NCBI RefSeq assembly: GCF_900447045.1
Contig: NZ_UAWH01000018.1
Location: 156,568-220,567, forward strand
Direction: 5' to 3'
Length of the DNA: 64,000 bases
From: Clostridium paraputrificum
GTDB taxonomy: Bacteria > Bacillota > Clostridia > Clostridiales > Clostridiaceae
Below the pieces are notes generated by a model. It was given only the letters and a program-made list of their open reading frames with translations. It was not told where the DNA came from and ran no database searches. A program made the translations under genes and the position numbers. This document shows, piece after piece, positions 35,358 through 46,417 of the stretch. The stretch's first letter is position 1. Each line of letters starts with the position of its first letter.

Positions 35358-36212
35358 ATGAATAAAAAAGTTTTACAAAGGATAGGAATAATTTTATTAT
35401 ATGGAATACTAGCAGGAATAGGTGTAAATTGCTTTTTAACACCTGCAAAGGTATATTCAGGTGGGGTAACAGGGTTATCTATGCTTTTATCATCAATAGG
35501 AAATGACTTTATAGGAGTTAATATTGATATATCTGCTTGGGTATTAATAATTAACTTGCCACTTTTATATTTATCTTGGAAGAAGCTTGGCAACAAATTT
35601 ACTATATATAGTTTATTAGCTGTAATTTCAGCTTCATTATTTATTAAGGTTATACCAGAGACATTAATAACTGAAAATATTTTCTTAGCTGCAATATTTG
35701 GAGGAGCTTTAACTGGAGTAGGATCAGGACTTTGTTTTAGGGCGGGCTTTTCAACAGCTGGAACGGATATAATTGTTTTAGTTGTACAAAAGCTTACAGG
35801 TAAATCAGTTGGAGTTATTGGATTTATTTTAAATGGTATTATAGTTTCTCTGGCAGGAATAATGTATGGAATAGAGATGGGGCTTTATAGTTTAGTATCT
35901 ATATTTGCTACAACAAAGCTTGTGGATATATTCTATGTTCAACAATATAAACTTACAGTAAATATATATACAAGAAAAGAAAAGGAAGTTGTTAAAGCAT
36001 TATTAGCTAATAATTTAAGGGGTGTTACTGTCCATACTGCATTAAAAGGTGGATATACTAATGATCCTTTATCTTCAATTGTTACTGTAATTTCAAAGCA
36101 TGAATTACTTTTTATAAAGAAAGTTCTTATGGAGGTTGACGAGGAAGCATTTATTAATGTTCAACCTACCGTAGAAGTTGTAGGAAAGTTTATAGATAAG
36201 TCTCTTATATAA
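35358..36212 (+). CDS. YitT-family membrane protein (DUF161 and DUF2179)
   Basis: This 284-residue protein has five to six membrane helices in the first 190 residues ('GILAGIGVNCFLTPAKVYSGGVTGLSMLL', 'GLCFRAGFSTAGTDIIVLVVQ'). A cytoplasmic DUF2179 domain follows at about 220-275 ('LLANNLRGVTVHTALKGGYTNDPLSSIVTVISKHEL'). The family may transport small solutes, but no substrate is proven. It is probably in one transcript with the GNAT gene. Confidence 0.9.
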   Translation: MNKKVLQRIGIILLYGILAGIGVNCFLTPAKVYSGGVTGLSMLLSSIGNDFIGVNIDISAWVLIINLPLLYLSWKKLGNKFTIYSLLAVISASLFIKVIPETLITENIFLAAIFGGALTGVGSGLCFRAGFSTAGTDIIVLVVQKLTGKSVGVIGFILNGIIVSLAGIMYGIEMGLYSLVSIFATTKLVDIFYVQQYKLTVNIYTRKEKEVVKALLANNLRGVTVHTALKGGYTNDPLSSIVTVISKHELLFIKKVLMEVDEEAFINVQPTVEVVGKFIDKSLI

Positions 36213-36289
36213 GTTAACAAAAGAATTAATTTGGAATATAATATTATAGATAAAATATTTGCATAAAAAGTATGGGGTGTCATATAGTA

Positions 36290-36330
36290 TAAAAATTGGC
36301 AGTATAGTTCTTATTACTGCCAATTTTTAA
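36290..36330. terminator. Bidirectional terminator between YitT and kinase 2
   Basis: AAAATTGGCAGTA and TACTGCCAATTTT form a perfect 13-bp stem with A tract left and T tract right, serving both convergent genes. Confidence 0.92.
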
Positions 36331-36334
36331 TATA

Positions 36335-38440
36335 TTAATTAAATTTATATATATCAGATAGTTCTATGTTAAACCTTTCTACTCTTGAATCAATAGATTT
36401 TGTTTTAGAATTGATTTCGTTATTAGTACATTTTTTAATAGGAAGATAAAAAATAAATTCTGTTCCTTCGGTATATTTCTCATTTAAATAAATTTCTCCG
36501 TTATGCATCTCTATAATAGATTTTACAATGTTCAAACCAATACCACTACCTTTATTAGAGTTTGTTATTTCATTATTAACTTGAGTGAATCTTTTAAATA
36601 TATAATGAGAATTTTCTTTTGATATACCAATACCATTATCTTTTACTGAAACATATAGTCTTTTATTTTTCCAATCAGTTGATATAGTTATGTTTATGAT
36701 TCCATTATCACTTGTATATTTTAGAGAGTTGGATATTAAGTTTAAAATAACTCTTTCAATTTTTTCAGGGTCACAGCATAAGTATACTTCTTCTTCGTCA
36801 GTATCAAAAATTATATTTTTACCAAGAGTATGTATATAATCTGAAATAGAAGTTACAATGCTTTCTAAAAAATATACTGCATTTACATTTTCTTTAGATA
36901 AATGTATAGCTCCATCTTCTAGTTTTGTTACATCGATTAAATTATTAATTAGACGTAACAGTCGATAAGAATTATGTTTTATGCTTTCTAGATAGTTACA
37001 ATATTTATTATTAACGCTTGTGGTATCGTTTTCGAAATTTTCTAAAATTAATTGAGAAGCAGATATAATTATATTTAAAGGAGTTTTAAAGTCATGGGAC
37101 ATATTTGCCAAAAACTCAGATTTATGAGTTTCTAAGTTTATTCTATTTTGCAAAGTTAATAATTCATCCATGTTTTTTCCTATAATAAAAATTTGCTTAG
37201 TGCTTTTATCATAAGAGTAGCTAAGCTCTATTAGTTTTGTACTATTATCTTTAGCTAATATCTTACAATAGATATGAGTATCGTTACATTTCTCTTTCAT
37301 TTCACTAATAGAGGGTAATGTATTTTTATAAAAAGGGCTTAATAAAAGATTTAAATTTTTATTTTCTACATCTATATTTGACCATCCTAAAAGTTTTAAA
37401 AAGCTATTACTAACTTTTTTTATAATACCATCATCATTAGTGATTATATATAAATCTGTTGATATATTTAGAAAGTATTCAAATTCTTTTTTAATTTCCT
37501 CTTTAACTTCTAACTCTTTTTTTAATGAGTTGGTTAGATATAAGTTATCAAGAGATAATATAAGTCGTTTAATTATGCTATTTATGTAATTATTCACAGT
37601 AGAATTAAAATTATCTTTAGTAAAATAAACAGTTATAAGTCCTAAAAGATTATGACCAGATACTAGTGGATAAACAGTCATATATTCATTTTTAAACATT
37701 CTTTTATAATAAGGGTGATTTAAAATATTATAATTATTCCATAAATAATCTTCTGCTAAACTGAAAGAATTATTAAAGGTACTACAATCTAATAGAATTT
37801 CTTCAGCACTATAGTTTAAAGTGAAACAAAGATTCTTTGGAGTTAGTTCTGAAATTCCTAATGCATAGTCTTTTTTTAGCTGGTTTGTAGTATGGTCATA
37901 TATCCATAGACTAATGCCACTTAGGTTAAGGTTTTTATATATATCAGCAATGTATTCATATATTTCATTAATAGGATTTGAAAGGCTATTTTGCGGGTAT
38001 GGAATAGTGTAATTGTTATTAAAATCAATATTATGAGCTTTATTATGAAGTTGTACAATCTGACGAATAATAATTAGTGAGTAACATTCTTCATTATTAT
38101 CTATTATAGGGATTCTATGAACTTTGGTGAAAATAGTAGTATTGTTTATTTTAATTTTCTCCACAACTATAGACTTTTCTTTACTAGCAAAAGCTTTTTT
38201 ATCATTTTTTTCAGCCTGCATATTACTATAATAGTCTAAGAAGTCTTTAGACGTTTTATTGATTACTCCACTGTTATTTTTTTCTCCAAGTAAATTGCAA
38301 AAAGCATTATTGGCATTAATATATTTGCCATTAATGTCTTTTATACATATACAATCTTCAAGATCATTCATAAATAAATTGATGAAATTATAAAATGGAT
38401 CATATGATAAAGTAGTTATCTTATCTAGCAGTTTAAACAT
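36335..38440 (-). CDS. Orphan PAS/GAF sensor histidine kinase (paralogue 2)
   Basis: The product is 701 residues from the ATG at 38440, behind AAGGAGGAG. A frame extension to 38488 would run through this site and is rejected. There is no membrane helix. PAS 1 lies at about 15-125 ('DCICIKDINGKYINANNAFCNLLG'), a GAF-like region at about 150-300 and PAS 2 at about 325-440. HisKA carries His449 in 'NMSHDFKTP'. HATPase_c has 'ERVILNLISNSLKYT', 'DNGIGISKENSHYIFKRF' and 'GSGIGLNIVKSIIEMHNG'. The tail 'RFNIELSDIYKFN' matches the other two paralogues. It is closest to the kinase at 59.8 kb ('IIFDTDEEEV' in both). No response regulator is adjacent. Confidence 0.85.
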   Translation of the reverse strand: MFKLLDKITTLSYDPFYNFINLFMNDLEDCICIKDINGKYINANNAFCNLLGEKNNSGVINKTSKDFLDYYSNMQAEKNDKKAFASKEKSIVVEKIKINNTTIFTKVHRIPIIDNNEECYSLIIIRQIVQLHNKAHNIDFNNNYTIPYPQNSLSNPINEIYEYIADIYKNLNLSGISLWIYDHTTNQLKKDYALGISELTPKNLCFTLNYSAEEILLDCSTFNNSFSLAEDYLWNNYNILNHPYYKRMFKNEYMTVYPLVSGHNLLGLITVYFTKDNFNSTVNNYINSIIKRLILSLDNLYLTNSLKKELEVKEEIKKEFEYFLNISTDLYIITNDDGIIKKVSNSFLKLLGWSNIDVENKNLNLLLSPFYKNTLPSISEMKEKCNDTHIYCKILAKDNSTKLIELSYSYDKSTKQIFIIGKNMDELLTLQNRINLETHKSEFLANMSHDFKTPLNIIISASQLILENFENDTTSVNNKYCNYLESIKHNSYRLLRLINNLIDVTKLEDGAIHLSKENVNAVYFLESIVTSISDYIHTLGKNIIFDTDEEEVYLCCDPEKIERVILNLISNSLKYTSDNGIINITISTDWKNKRLYVSVKDNGIGISKENSHYIFKRFTQVNNEITNSNKGSGIGLNIVKSIIEMHNGEIYLNEKYTEGTEFIFYLPIKKCTNNEINSKTKSIDSRVERFNIELSDIYKFN

Positions 38441-38643
38441 TTTAGTCTCCTCCTTTTTATACCATCTCTTTAATAAAAATAAAGCCATAATTATAGTATC
38501 GTATTTTTTGAAATGTATATAAAGAGGTTTTTAAAAAAGTTAACCAACATTTAACATTATATTTTATTTATGGAAACAAACCAGATATATAATAGCATTT
38601 AATATTTTAATAATATTAATTATTGTTGAGGAGAGTGTATCGT

Positions 38644-39936
38644 ATGCCGCTAATAAAAAAGATTAGTCCAGGCAGATTAATTGTATTAGGATTTGCACTA
38701 GTTATAATTATGGGAACCATATTATTAATGTTACCAATTTCGCTAAATGAAGGAGTAGAAATATCCTTTATAGATGCATTATTTACTTCTACTAGTGCTG
38801 TATGTGTAACAGGGTTAATTGCTGTTGATACAGCAGATACATTTAATGTTTTTGGACGAACTGTAGTAGCAATGCTTATTCAAGTTGGTGGACTTGGTGT
38901 TACCTCAGTAGGGGTTGGTTTTATACTTCTAGTAGGTAAGAAGGTAAGTATTAAAGGACGTAAAATAATTAAAGAAGCTATGAATTTAGAGAGCATGAAA
39001 GGATTAGTGAAAATAGTTAAAGCGGTGCTTTTAATGACTTTACTATTTGAATTAGTAGGAGTAATACTAAGTTACATTGTATTCTCCCAGGATTACGAGC
39101 CATTAAAGGCTTTAGGAATAAGTATTTTTCACTCCATTGCTGCATTTAATAATTCTGGATTTGATATATTAGGGGGATTACAAAATCTTATCCCATATCA
39201 AAGTAATATTCTTTTAAATTTAACAACATGTTTTCTTATTATCTTTGGCGGTTTAGGTTTTTTAGTAATAAAGGAGATATTTGAAAAAAGATCTTTTAAG
39301 AAGTTTTGTCTTCATACAAAGGTTGTATTGTTAATGACTACTTTATTGCTTGTAGTTGGTACCATTCTATTAAAGATGACAGAAAATATATCTTGGCTTG
39401 GAGCTTTCTTTTTTAGTACTTCAGCTAGGACAGCAGGATTTAGTACATATAACTTAGGTACATTTACAAATGCGGGGTTATTTACATTGATAATCTTAAT
39501 GTTTATAGGAGCATCCCCTGGATCAACAGGTGGTGGTGTAAAGACTACTACGGCCTTTATTATAGCTAAGAGTTTGTATGCTAATTCTACTAATAAACAC
39601 TGTGGAGCATTTAAAAGGAAATTTCCTGTAAGTATAATATGGAAGGCTTTTAATCTTATTATTCTAGCTTTCTTAGTAGTTATAATAGGAACTTTTACTT
39701 TATGTATCTTAGAGCCAGAAAATTCATTCATGCAATTACTATTTGAGGTTACAAGTGCCTTTGGAACTGTAGGATTATCTACTGGTATAACGCCACATCT
39801 TACCTCATTAAGTAAATTTATTATTGTATTAATTATGTTTATTGGAAGGCTTGGACCTATTACCATGGCAACAATTTGGTATCAAAAGAAGCTTCCAGAA
39901 GCACATTACTCAGAAGAGTCTGTAATTATTGGATAG
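38644..39936 (+). CDS. Potassium uptake protein, TrkH/KtrB family
   Basis: The product is 430 residues from ATG 38644, behind GAGGAGAG; a TTG seven codons upstream is less likely. It has eight to ten membrane segments. Four pore-loop repeats include 'STSAVCVTGL', 'AAFNNSGFD', 'SARTAGFST' and 'TSAFGTVGLST', with the selectivity glycines. It forms the membrane channel of a Ktr potassium system, driven by ion gradients. The RCK regulatory subunit gene follows after 9 bp, so both subunits are made together. Confidence 0.92.
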   Translation: MPLIKKISPGRLIVLGFALVIIMGTILLMLPISLNEGVEISFIDALFTSTSAVCVTGLIAVDTADTFNVFGRTVVAMLIQVGGLGVTSVGVGFILLVGKKVSIKGRKIIKEAMNLESMKGLVKIVKAVLLMTLLFELVGVILSYIVFSQDYEPLKALGISIFHSIAAFNNSGFDILGGLQNLIPYQSNILLNLTTCFLIIFGGLGFLVIKEIFEKRSFKKFCLHTKVVLLMTTLLLVVGTILLKMTENISWLGAFFFSTSARTAGFSTYNLGTFTNAGLFTLIILMFIGASPGSTGGGVKTTTAFIIAKSLYANSTNKHCGAFKRKFPVSIIWKAFNLIILAFLVVIIGTFTLCILEPENSFMQLLFEVTSAFGTVGLSTGITPHLTSLSKFIIVLIMFIGRLGPITMATIWYQKKLPEAHYSEESVIIG

Positions 39937-39945
39937 GAGGATTTT

Positions 39946-40617
39946 ATGTTTAAAGAGAATAAATTTATGGAGTATGGAATAATTGGACTTGGTAGGTTTG
40001 GGTTTGCTCTAGCAAAAACTTTAATAGAAGCTGGAAAAGAAGTATTAGTTATAGATAGTGATGAGAGCAAAATAAAACAAATAAGGCAATATACAAATAA
40101 TGCTTTTGTTGTAGAGATACTAGATAGAGAAACATTAGAGGAGACAGGAATACAAAATTGTGAGACAGCAGTTGTATGTATTGGTGAAAAAATGGATGCT
40201 AGCATTCTTACAGCTTTAAATTTAATTAATATGGGAATCCCAAGAGTTATAGCAAAGGCAGTAAGTTTTGACCATGGATCTGTGTTAACAAAGATTGGGG
40301 CAGAAGTAGTATATCCAGAAAATGATATGGCTATAAGAGTTGCTAATAGACTTTTATATTCAAAGGCTTTAGATTTTATAGAGCTTAACGATGATATAAA
40401 TATTTGTGAAATGGAGGTTCCTAAAAAACTTGATGGAATTCAAATAAGAGAGTCAAACATCCGAAAAAAGTACAAGCTTAATATTATTGCCATTGAAGGA
40501 AAGGGGGGAACCATATTAGAAATATCACCTGATTATATATTAAAGACTGGTGAACTAATAGTAGTTATAGGGAAAAAGAATAATATAACTAGCTTCGAAG
40601 AATATTTAGTTGATTAG
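39946..40617 (+). CDS. Potassium uptake regulatory subunit, TrkA/KtrA family
   Basis: This is a 223-residue protein. The RCK_N Rossmann domain (about 9-130, 'YGIIGLGRFGFALAKTLIEAGKEVLVIDSD') binds NAD(H) or ATP/ADP. The RCK_C domain (about 140-223) is where c-di-AMP binds in related KtrA proteins. It gates the TrkH/KtrB channel encoded just upstream. AGGAGG precedes the ATG. Confidence 0.92.
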   Translation: MFKENKFMEYGIIGLGRFGFALAKTLIEAGKEVLVIDSDESKIKQIRQYTNNAFVVEILDRETLEETGIQNCETAVVCIGEKMDASILTALNLINMGIPRVIAKAVSFDHGSVLTKIGAEVVYPENDMAIRVANRLLYSKALDFIELNDDINICEMEVPKKLDGIQIRESNIRKKYKLNIIAIEGKGGTILEISPDYILKTGELIVVIGKKNNITSFEEYLVD

Positions 40618-40665
40618 TAAATACTTTAGGAGAAAGTATACACAGTTGGTATTTAAATAAAAGTA

Positions 40666-40694
40666 TTGACAAAATATTTATACAATAGTATTAT
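40666..40694 (+). promoter_or_regulatory. Consensus sigma-A promoter upstream of enolase
   Basis: TTGACA (40666-40671), a 17-bp spacer and TATTAT (40689-40694). The predicted start near 40701 leaves a leader of about 215 nt before eno. Confidence 0.85.
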
Positions 40695-40700
40695 CTAGGT

Positions 40701-42210
<1,510 letters not shown>

Positions 42211-42221
42211 TAAAGAATTTT

Positions 42222-42250
42222 AAAAGAACTGCCTTAGGCAGTTCTTTTCT
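42222..42250. terminator. Terminator after eno
   Basis: AAAAGAACTGCC and GGCAGTTCTTTT form a perfect 12-bp stem with a 3-nt loop. It also suits the convergent kinase gene. Confidence 0.93.
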
Positions 42251-42255
42251 TACGT

Positions 42256-43629
42256 CTATAAAAGTATAGTTATTTTCATTCCGTTACCTTCAAGACTTTC
42301 AGCATAAATAGCCCCTGAATGTGCTTCTATTATATCGTGAGCTATTGCCATACCTAATCCAGAACCTTCTATCTGGCTTGATGTATTAGTGCCTCTATAA
42401 TATCTTTCAAAAATGTATCTTAAGTCTTTTGGGGATACACCTTTGCCATCATCTTTTATTACAATTTTCACCTTAGACTTATTTATTCTTTCAACCTTTA
42501 CTTCTACATTAACCTTATAGTCGTTATGAAGGAAGGCGTTTATAATTAAATTAATAAAAACTCTTTTAATTAAGTTTTCATCTAAATTAATCTTTATATC
42601 TTTCTCATAAAAAGTAAAATTAATTGAGCCATTATTAAATTTGTCATCATTCATTATATCTATTATTACATGTCTTATTAGGGAAATAATATTAACTTCT
42701 TTTTTATTTAATAGTAAATTTTTATCTTTAAGATGAGAGGAAAGGTTTAAATCCTCAACTAAATTTTTAATGTAATCAACCTTATTAATAATTATGTTAG
42801 AATACCGAATTCTTTGTTCATCATTAATTTTATAATCTTTTACAGACATTATTTCTGCATTTCCCCTAATTGAAGTTAAGGGAGTTTTTATATCATGAGA
42901 TATATTTGAAATCCATTCTTTTCTCATTTCCTCTAGTTTATTTCTTTCAAGTTCATTAGTATACAGCCTATTTGAAAGTATATTTAGACTTTCTCTAACA
43001 TCTGAATATATTCCTTTCCCAACATTCTCTATAGAATATTTCCCTTTGGATAGGTTATTAATTCTATGGACTAATCTCTTAATTGGACGGGTAATATGTA
43101 TTAAATAAATGCAGCTAATAAGTAGTATAAAAATTATAACTATTGCTATAAACAATGGAAAGTTATGAGCTTTAATTAATTGGTCTTTATTATAAGCAAA
43201 TATTAATCTTTCAACTTTATTAGGATTAAAAAACAAAATAGTAGTATAATCATTTCCTTGGAAATAATTGGAAAATAAAAACATAGTTTGATCTGTATTT
43301 GTATATAGATTAATTAAGATTTCATTATTATATTCTTTTGGATAGTCCTTTGGTTTATTATAGCTATAAACTTCCTTATTATTTTTATCTAGTATTTGTA
43401 GTTTTACATCATTACTATTTAGTAAAGCTAAACCTTCAGAATCTACATAAATATTATCATTATTATCTAAATGTATATGTGTTTTAAATGAATTAATAAA
43501 GTCAGAAGGATAATAGTCTGAAGCAAAGCTATGTTTAACACTTACATCATATAGTCCTATTGTTATGCAAATTAATATTATTGCAATTATAGAAGAAACT
43601 ATAAATTTTAATGAAGGTTTAAATATCAT
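42256..43629 (-). CDS. Two-component sensor histidine kinase (membrane-bound)
   Basis: This 457-residue protein has membrane helices at about 9-25 and 152-175, framing an extracellular sensor domain of some 125 residues. A HAMP-like linker (HITRPIKRLVHRINNLSKGKY) follows. HisKA carries His245 in 'ISHDIKTPLTSIRG', and HATPase_c has 'DDGKGVSPKDLRYIFERYYRG' and 'GSGLGMAIAHDIIEAHSG'. The gene overlaps the response regulator by 11 bp, with GGAGGG inside the upstream gene. It probably senses a cell-envelope stress and controls the ABC exporter that starts divergently next to the pair (inference from context). Confidence 0.9.
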   Translation of the reverse strand: MIFKPSLKFIVSSIIAIILICITIGLYDVSVKHSFASDYYPSDFINSFKTHIHLDNNDNIYVDSEGLALLNSNDVKLQILDKNNKEVYSYNKPKDYPKEYNNEILINLYTNTDQTMFLFSNYFQGNDYTTILFFNPNKVERLIFAYNKDQLIKAHNFPLFIAIVIIFILLISCIYLIHITRPIKRLVHRINNLSKGKYSIENVGKGIYSDVRESLNILSNRLYTNELERNKLEEMRKEWISNISHDIKTPLTSIRGNAEIMSVKDYKINDEQRIRYSNIIINKVDYIKNLVEDLNLSSHLKDKNLLLNKKEVNIISLIRHVIIDIMNDDKFNNGSINFTFYEKDIKINLDENLIKRVFINLIINAFLHNDYKVNVEVKVERINKSKVKIVIKDDGKGVSPKDLRYIFERYYRGTNTSSQIEGSGLGMAIAHDIIEAHSGAIYAESLEGNGMKITILL

Positions 43630-44320
43630 TTTTACCCTCCTTTATAAATTTATATCCAAGCCCTATTACTGTAGTTATATATTTAGGATTTGAGGGATCC
43701 TTTTCAATTTTCTTTCTAAGCTTTCTAATATGAACAGTTATAGTATTGTCATATCCAAAGAAATCTTCACCCCAAACTTCATTACAGATCATCTCTTTAC
43801 TTAAAATTCTATTAGGATTATCAATAAAGTATAAAAGAAGCTTTAACTCTTTTGCAGTAAATTCTAAAAGGTTACCATCCTTATATACTGTTCCTTTATC
43901 TTTATGTATTTCTATATTGTCAAATTTAATTATTTTATTATCATCTATACTGATTTTACTAAAGGTTCTAAGACGAGCTTTAACCCTAAAAGCAACTTCT
44001 CTTGCACTAAAAGGTTTTGTAATATAATCATCAGCTCCTAGGGCAAAGCCTAGAAGTCTATCTACTTCTTCTGATTTTGCTGAAAGAAAGAGTATTGGAA
44101 CTTCACTTATTTTTCTTATTTCTTTAAAAACATCATATCCTATAATGTCTGGAAGCATTATATCTAAAAGTACTATATCATGATTTTCTTTTCTAAATAA
44201 TTCTATTCCTTCTTTTCCTGAAGTTGCCCTATATATATACTTAAAACCTTCCATTTCTAAAACAGTAGTTAAAATATCTAAAATTTCAATTTCATCATCT
44301 ATTAATAAAATTTTATTCAT
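43619..44320 (-). CDS. OmpR/PhoB-family response regulator
   Basis: The product is 233 residues from ATG 44320; the in-frame ATG at 44329 lies in the AAAGGATG site. The receiver domain (1-118) has Asp8/Asp9, phosphoacceptor Asp53 ('VLLDIML'), Ser/Thr in 'FLSAKS' and Lys in 'YITKPF'. The winged HTH (about 132-230) ends 'ITVHIRKLRKKIEKDPSNPKYITTVIGLGYKFI'. It is paired with the downstream kinase. The intergenic 157 bp to the divergent ABC operon is the expected target region. Confidence 0.93.
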   Translation of the reverse strand: MNKILLIDDEIEILDILTTVLEMEGFKYIYRATSGKEGIELFRKENHDIVLLDIMLPDIIGYDVFKEIRKISEVPILFLSAKSEEVDRLLGFALGADDYITKPFSAREVAFRVKARLRTFSKISIDDNKIIKFDNIEIHKDKGTVYKDGNLLEFTAKELKLLLYFIDNPNRILSKEMICNEVWGEDFFGYDNTITVHIRKLRKKIEKDPSNPKYITTVIGLGYKFIKEGKNDI

Positions 44321-44477
44321 TTCAATCATCCTTTGTTTTTTATAAATTATAACATAAATAGTTTTTCCTAAAATATTTATGTAAATTAATTAAGATGGAA
44401 TTAAGACCATTTTTATTTAGAATAAATATCTCTCCATTAAAGTAGTAGTGACAAAAGAAAAAAGTGAGGGAAAAACA

Positions 44478-45635
44478 ATGAGAAATAATTTTAAAATAGC
44501 TTATAGATTTATAAAGTCTAATAAAGCTCAGACAATTTTAATAGCATTAGGTATTGCTTTAGGAGTCACAGTACAACTTTTCTTAGGGTTACTTATTAAT
44601 AACTTAAATGATAATTTATTAAATAAAACAATAGGTAATACCTCTCAGATAACAGTTTCTTCAAAAGATAAGGGGATATCTAATTATAATGAGATTATAT
44701 CTAATATAAAAGATAAAGAAGATAAGATTACAAATATAATGGGGGTATTAGATAATCCTGCAATAGTAAAAGAAGGAGATTCTAATAAATCAATTATAGT
44801 TAGAGGATTAGATTTATCTAAAGAAAATGATATCTATGATTTAACTAATAAAATAAGTGAAGGTAAATTTCCTGAAAATGAAAATGAAGTGTTAATTGGT
44901 AAGGGATTAAGTGAAGATTTAAGTTTAAAAGTGGATGATGAATTAATGTTTTCATCACCTAGCATTGGGGAAAAGAAGGTTAAGGTAACTGGAATAGTTG
45001 ACTTGAAAGTAAAAGGAATGAATGATTCATGGGTAATTACAACATTAACTAACTCTCAAAATATTTTTTCTAAAGATGGGGAAGTGTCTTCTATAGAAAT
45101 GAGGATTAATAATGAATATGTTTTTGAGAGTGATGAAATTAGTAAAAGTATATCTTCCTACATTCCTAGTGATTTAGATATTGTAAATTGGAAAGAGGAT
45201 AATGAAAGTTTATTAGATGCATTAAGTGGACAGAAGACATCAAGTATTACAATACAAGTATTTATTATAATATCTGTAACTATGAGTATTGCTGGAGTGT
45301 TAGCTATTTCAGTTATTCAAAAGTCAAAGCAAATAGGAATACTTAAGGCAATGGGAATAAGAAATAGAAGTGCAGCAGCTATTTTTATACTTCAAGGATT
45401 AATTTTTGGTGTAGTTGGAGCTTTATCTGGAGGAATATTAGGAATAACCTTATTTAAAATATTCACAGTTATGGTTAAAACATCTGATGGAAGTCCATTA
45501 GTTCCAGGAAATATGTATTATGGGTTTATTTTAATGAGCATAGTTATTTCAATTTTAGCAGCAGTTTTAGCTTCAATAATAGCAGCTAAAAAGTCACTTA
45601 AATTAGATCCGATAGATATTATAAGAAACAATTAG
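44478..45635 (+). CDS. ABC transporter permease, FtsX/MacB type
   Basis: The product is 385 residues from ATG 44478, behind GTGAGGG; a start at 44448 has no ribosome site. It has an N-terminal membrane helix (about 18-40) and a large extracytoplasmic domain (about 45-255). Three C-terminal helices carry the FtsX signature ('IQVFIIISVTMSIAGVLAISVIQKSKQIGILKAMGIRNRSAAAIFI'). Such proteins act as mechanotransmission exporters of antibiotics, peptides or lipids rather than classical channels. The ATPase follows 9 bp later. Confidence 0.88.
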   Translation: MRNNFKIAYRFIKSNKAQTILIALGIALGVTVQLFLGLLINNLNDNLLNKTIGNTSQITVSSKDKGISNYNEIISNIKDKEDKITNIMGVLDNPAIVKEGDSNKSIIVRGLDLSKENDIYDLTNKISEGKFPENENEVLIGKGLSEDLSLKVDDELMFSSPSIGEKKVKVTGIVDLKVKGMNDSWVITTLTNSQNIFSKDGEVSSIEMRINNEYVFESDEISKSISSYIPSDLDIVNWKEDNESLLDALSGQKTSSITIQVFIIISVTMSIAGVLAISVIQKSKQIGILKAMGIRNRSAAAIFILQGLIFGVVGALSGGILGITLFKIFTVMVKTSDGSPLVPGNMYYGFILMSIVISILAAVLASIIAAKKSLKLDPIDIIRNN

Positions 45636-45644
45636 GAGGAAGTT

Positions 45645-46328
45645 ATGAGTGCATTAGAGCTTAAAAATATAACAAAAGTATATGGAGAAAAAGTAAAAAC
45701 TAAGGTATTAAATAATACAGATCTAACAATAAACGAAGGAGAATTTGTTTCTATTATAGGACAAAGTGGAAGTGGTAAAAGTACATTGCTAAACATAATG
45801 GGAACTTTATCTAAAGGAAGTAGTGGAACACTTTATATTAATGGTATTAATGTAGAAGGTATGAACAAGAATGAACTTGCTGATTTAAGAAATAGTGAAC
45901 TAGGCTTTATATTTCAGTTTCATTATCTTTTACCTGAATTTACAGTTATTGAAAATATATTAATGCCTTATTCCATATCAGGAAAGAAAGTAAACAAGGA
46001 AATCCTAGAAAGGGCTAATGAGCTTATAGATTTAGTAGGATTAACTAAAGTTAAAAATAACATGGCTACAGATTTATCTGGAGGACAGCAACAAAGAGCA
46101 GCAATAGCTAGAGCATTAATAAATAGTCCTAAAATAATTTTGGCAGATGAACCAACAGGAAATTTAGATTCAAATACGACTAATGATATATATAATCTAC
46201 TTAGAGATATTAATAAAAAGTATAATACAACCTTTGTAATAATAACTCATGATAACAGAATAGCTGAAAAGGCAGATAGAGTTATAGAAGTATTAGATGG
46301 AAATATAATAAAAGACTATTTAAATTAG
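45645..46328 (+). CDS. ABC transporter ATP-binding protein, LolD/MacB type
   Basis: This 227-residue ATPase has Walker A 'GQSGSGKST', Q-loop 'GFIFQFHYLLPEFT', signature 'LSGGQQQRAAIARAL', Walker B 'IILADEPTGNLD' and switch 'VIITHD'. The 'TGNLD' D-loop is typical for the LolD/MacB/BceA group. It forms a transporter with the upstream FtsX-type permease. GGAGG precedes the ATG. A nearby two-component system suggests BceAB-like induction, although the permease is shorter than BceB. Confidence 0.92.
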   Translation: MSALELKNITKVYGEKVKTKVLNNTDLTINEGEFVSIIGQSGSGKSTLLNIMGTLSKGSSGTLYINGINVEGMNKNELADLRNSELGFIFQFHYLLPEFTVIENILMPYSISGKKVNKEILERANELIDLVGLTKVKNNMATDLSGGQQQRAAIARALINSPKIILADEPTGNLDSNTTNDIYNLLRDINKKYNTTFVIITHDNRIAEKADRVIEVLDGNIIKDYLN

Positions 46329-46360
46329 TTGAAGAAGTAATAAATCATTGATTTTATTAT

Positions 46361-46416
46361 AAAAAGAGAGGATATTTATTTTGAACAGAATAAGCAAAAT
46401 AAATACCCTCTCTAAT
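46361..46416. repeat. Dispersed hairpin element, short copy C
   Basis: AGAGAGGATATTTATTTT and AAAATAAATACCCTCTCT make an 18-bp stem around a GAACAGAATAAGC loop, reminiscent of the GGAACAAGC of the other copies. It lies between the ABC operon (plus) and the His-rich gene (minus) and can terminate both. Confidence 0.65.
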
Positions 46417-46417
46417 T

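Noticed and set aside
39312..39866. 184-codon minus-strand frame opposite TrkH
   Set aside because: Mirror of membrane-helix codons; no ribosome site, and the sense gene is certain.
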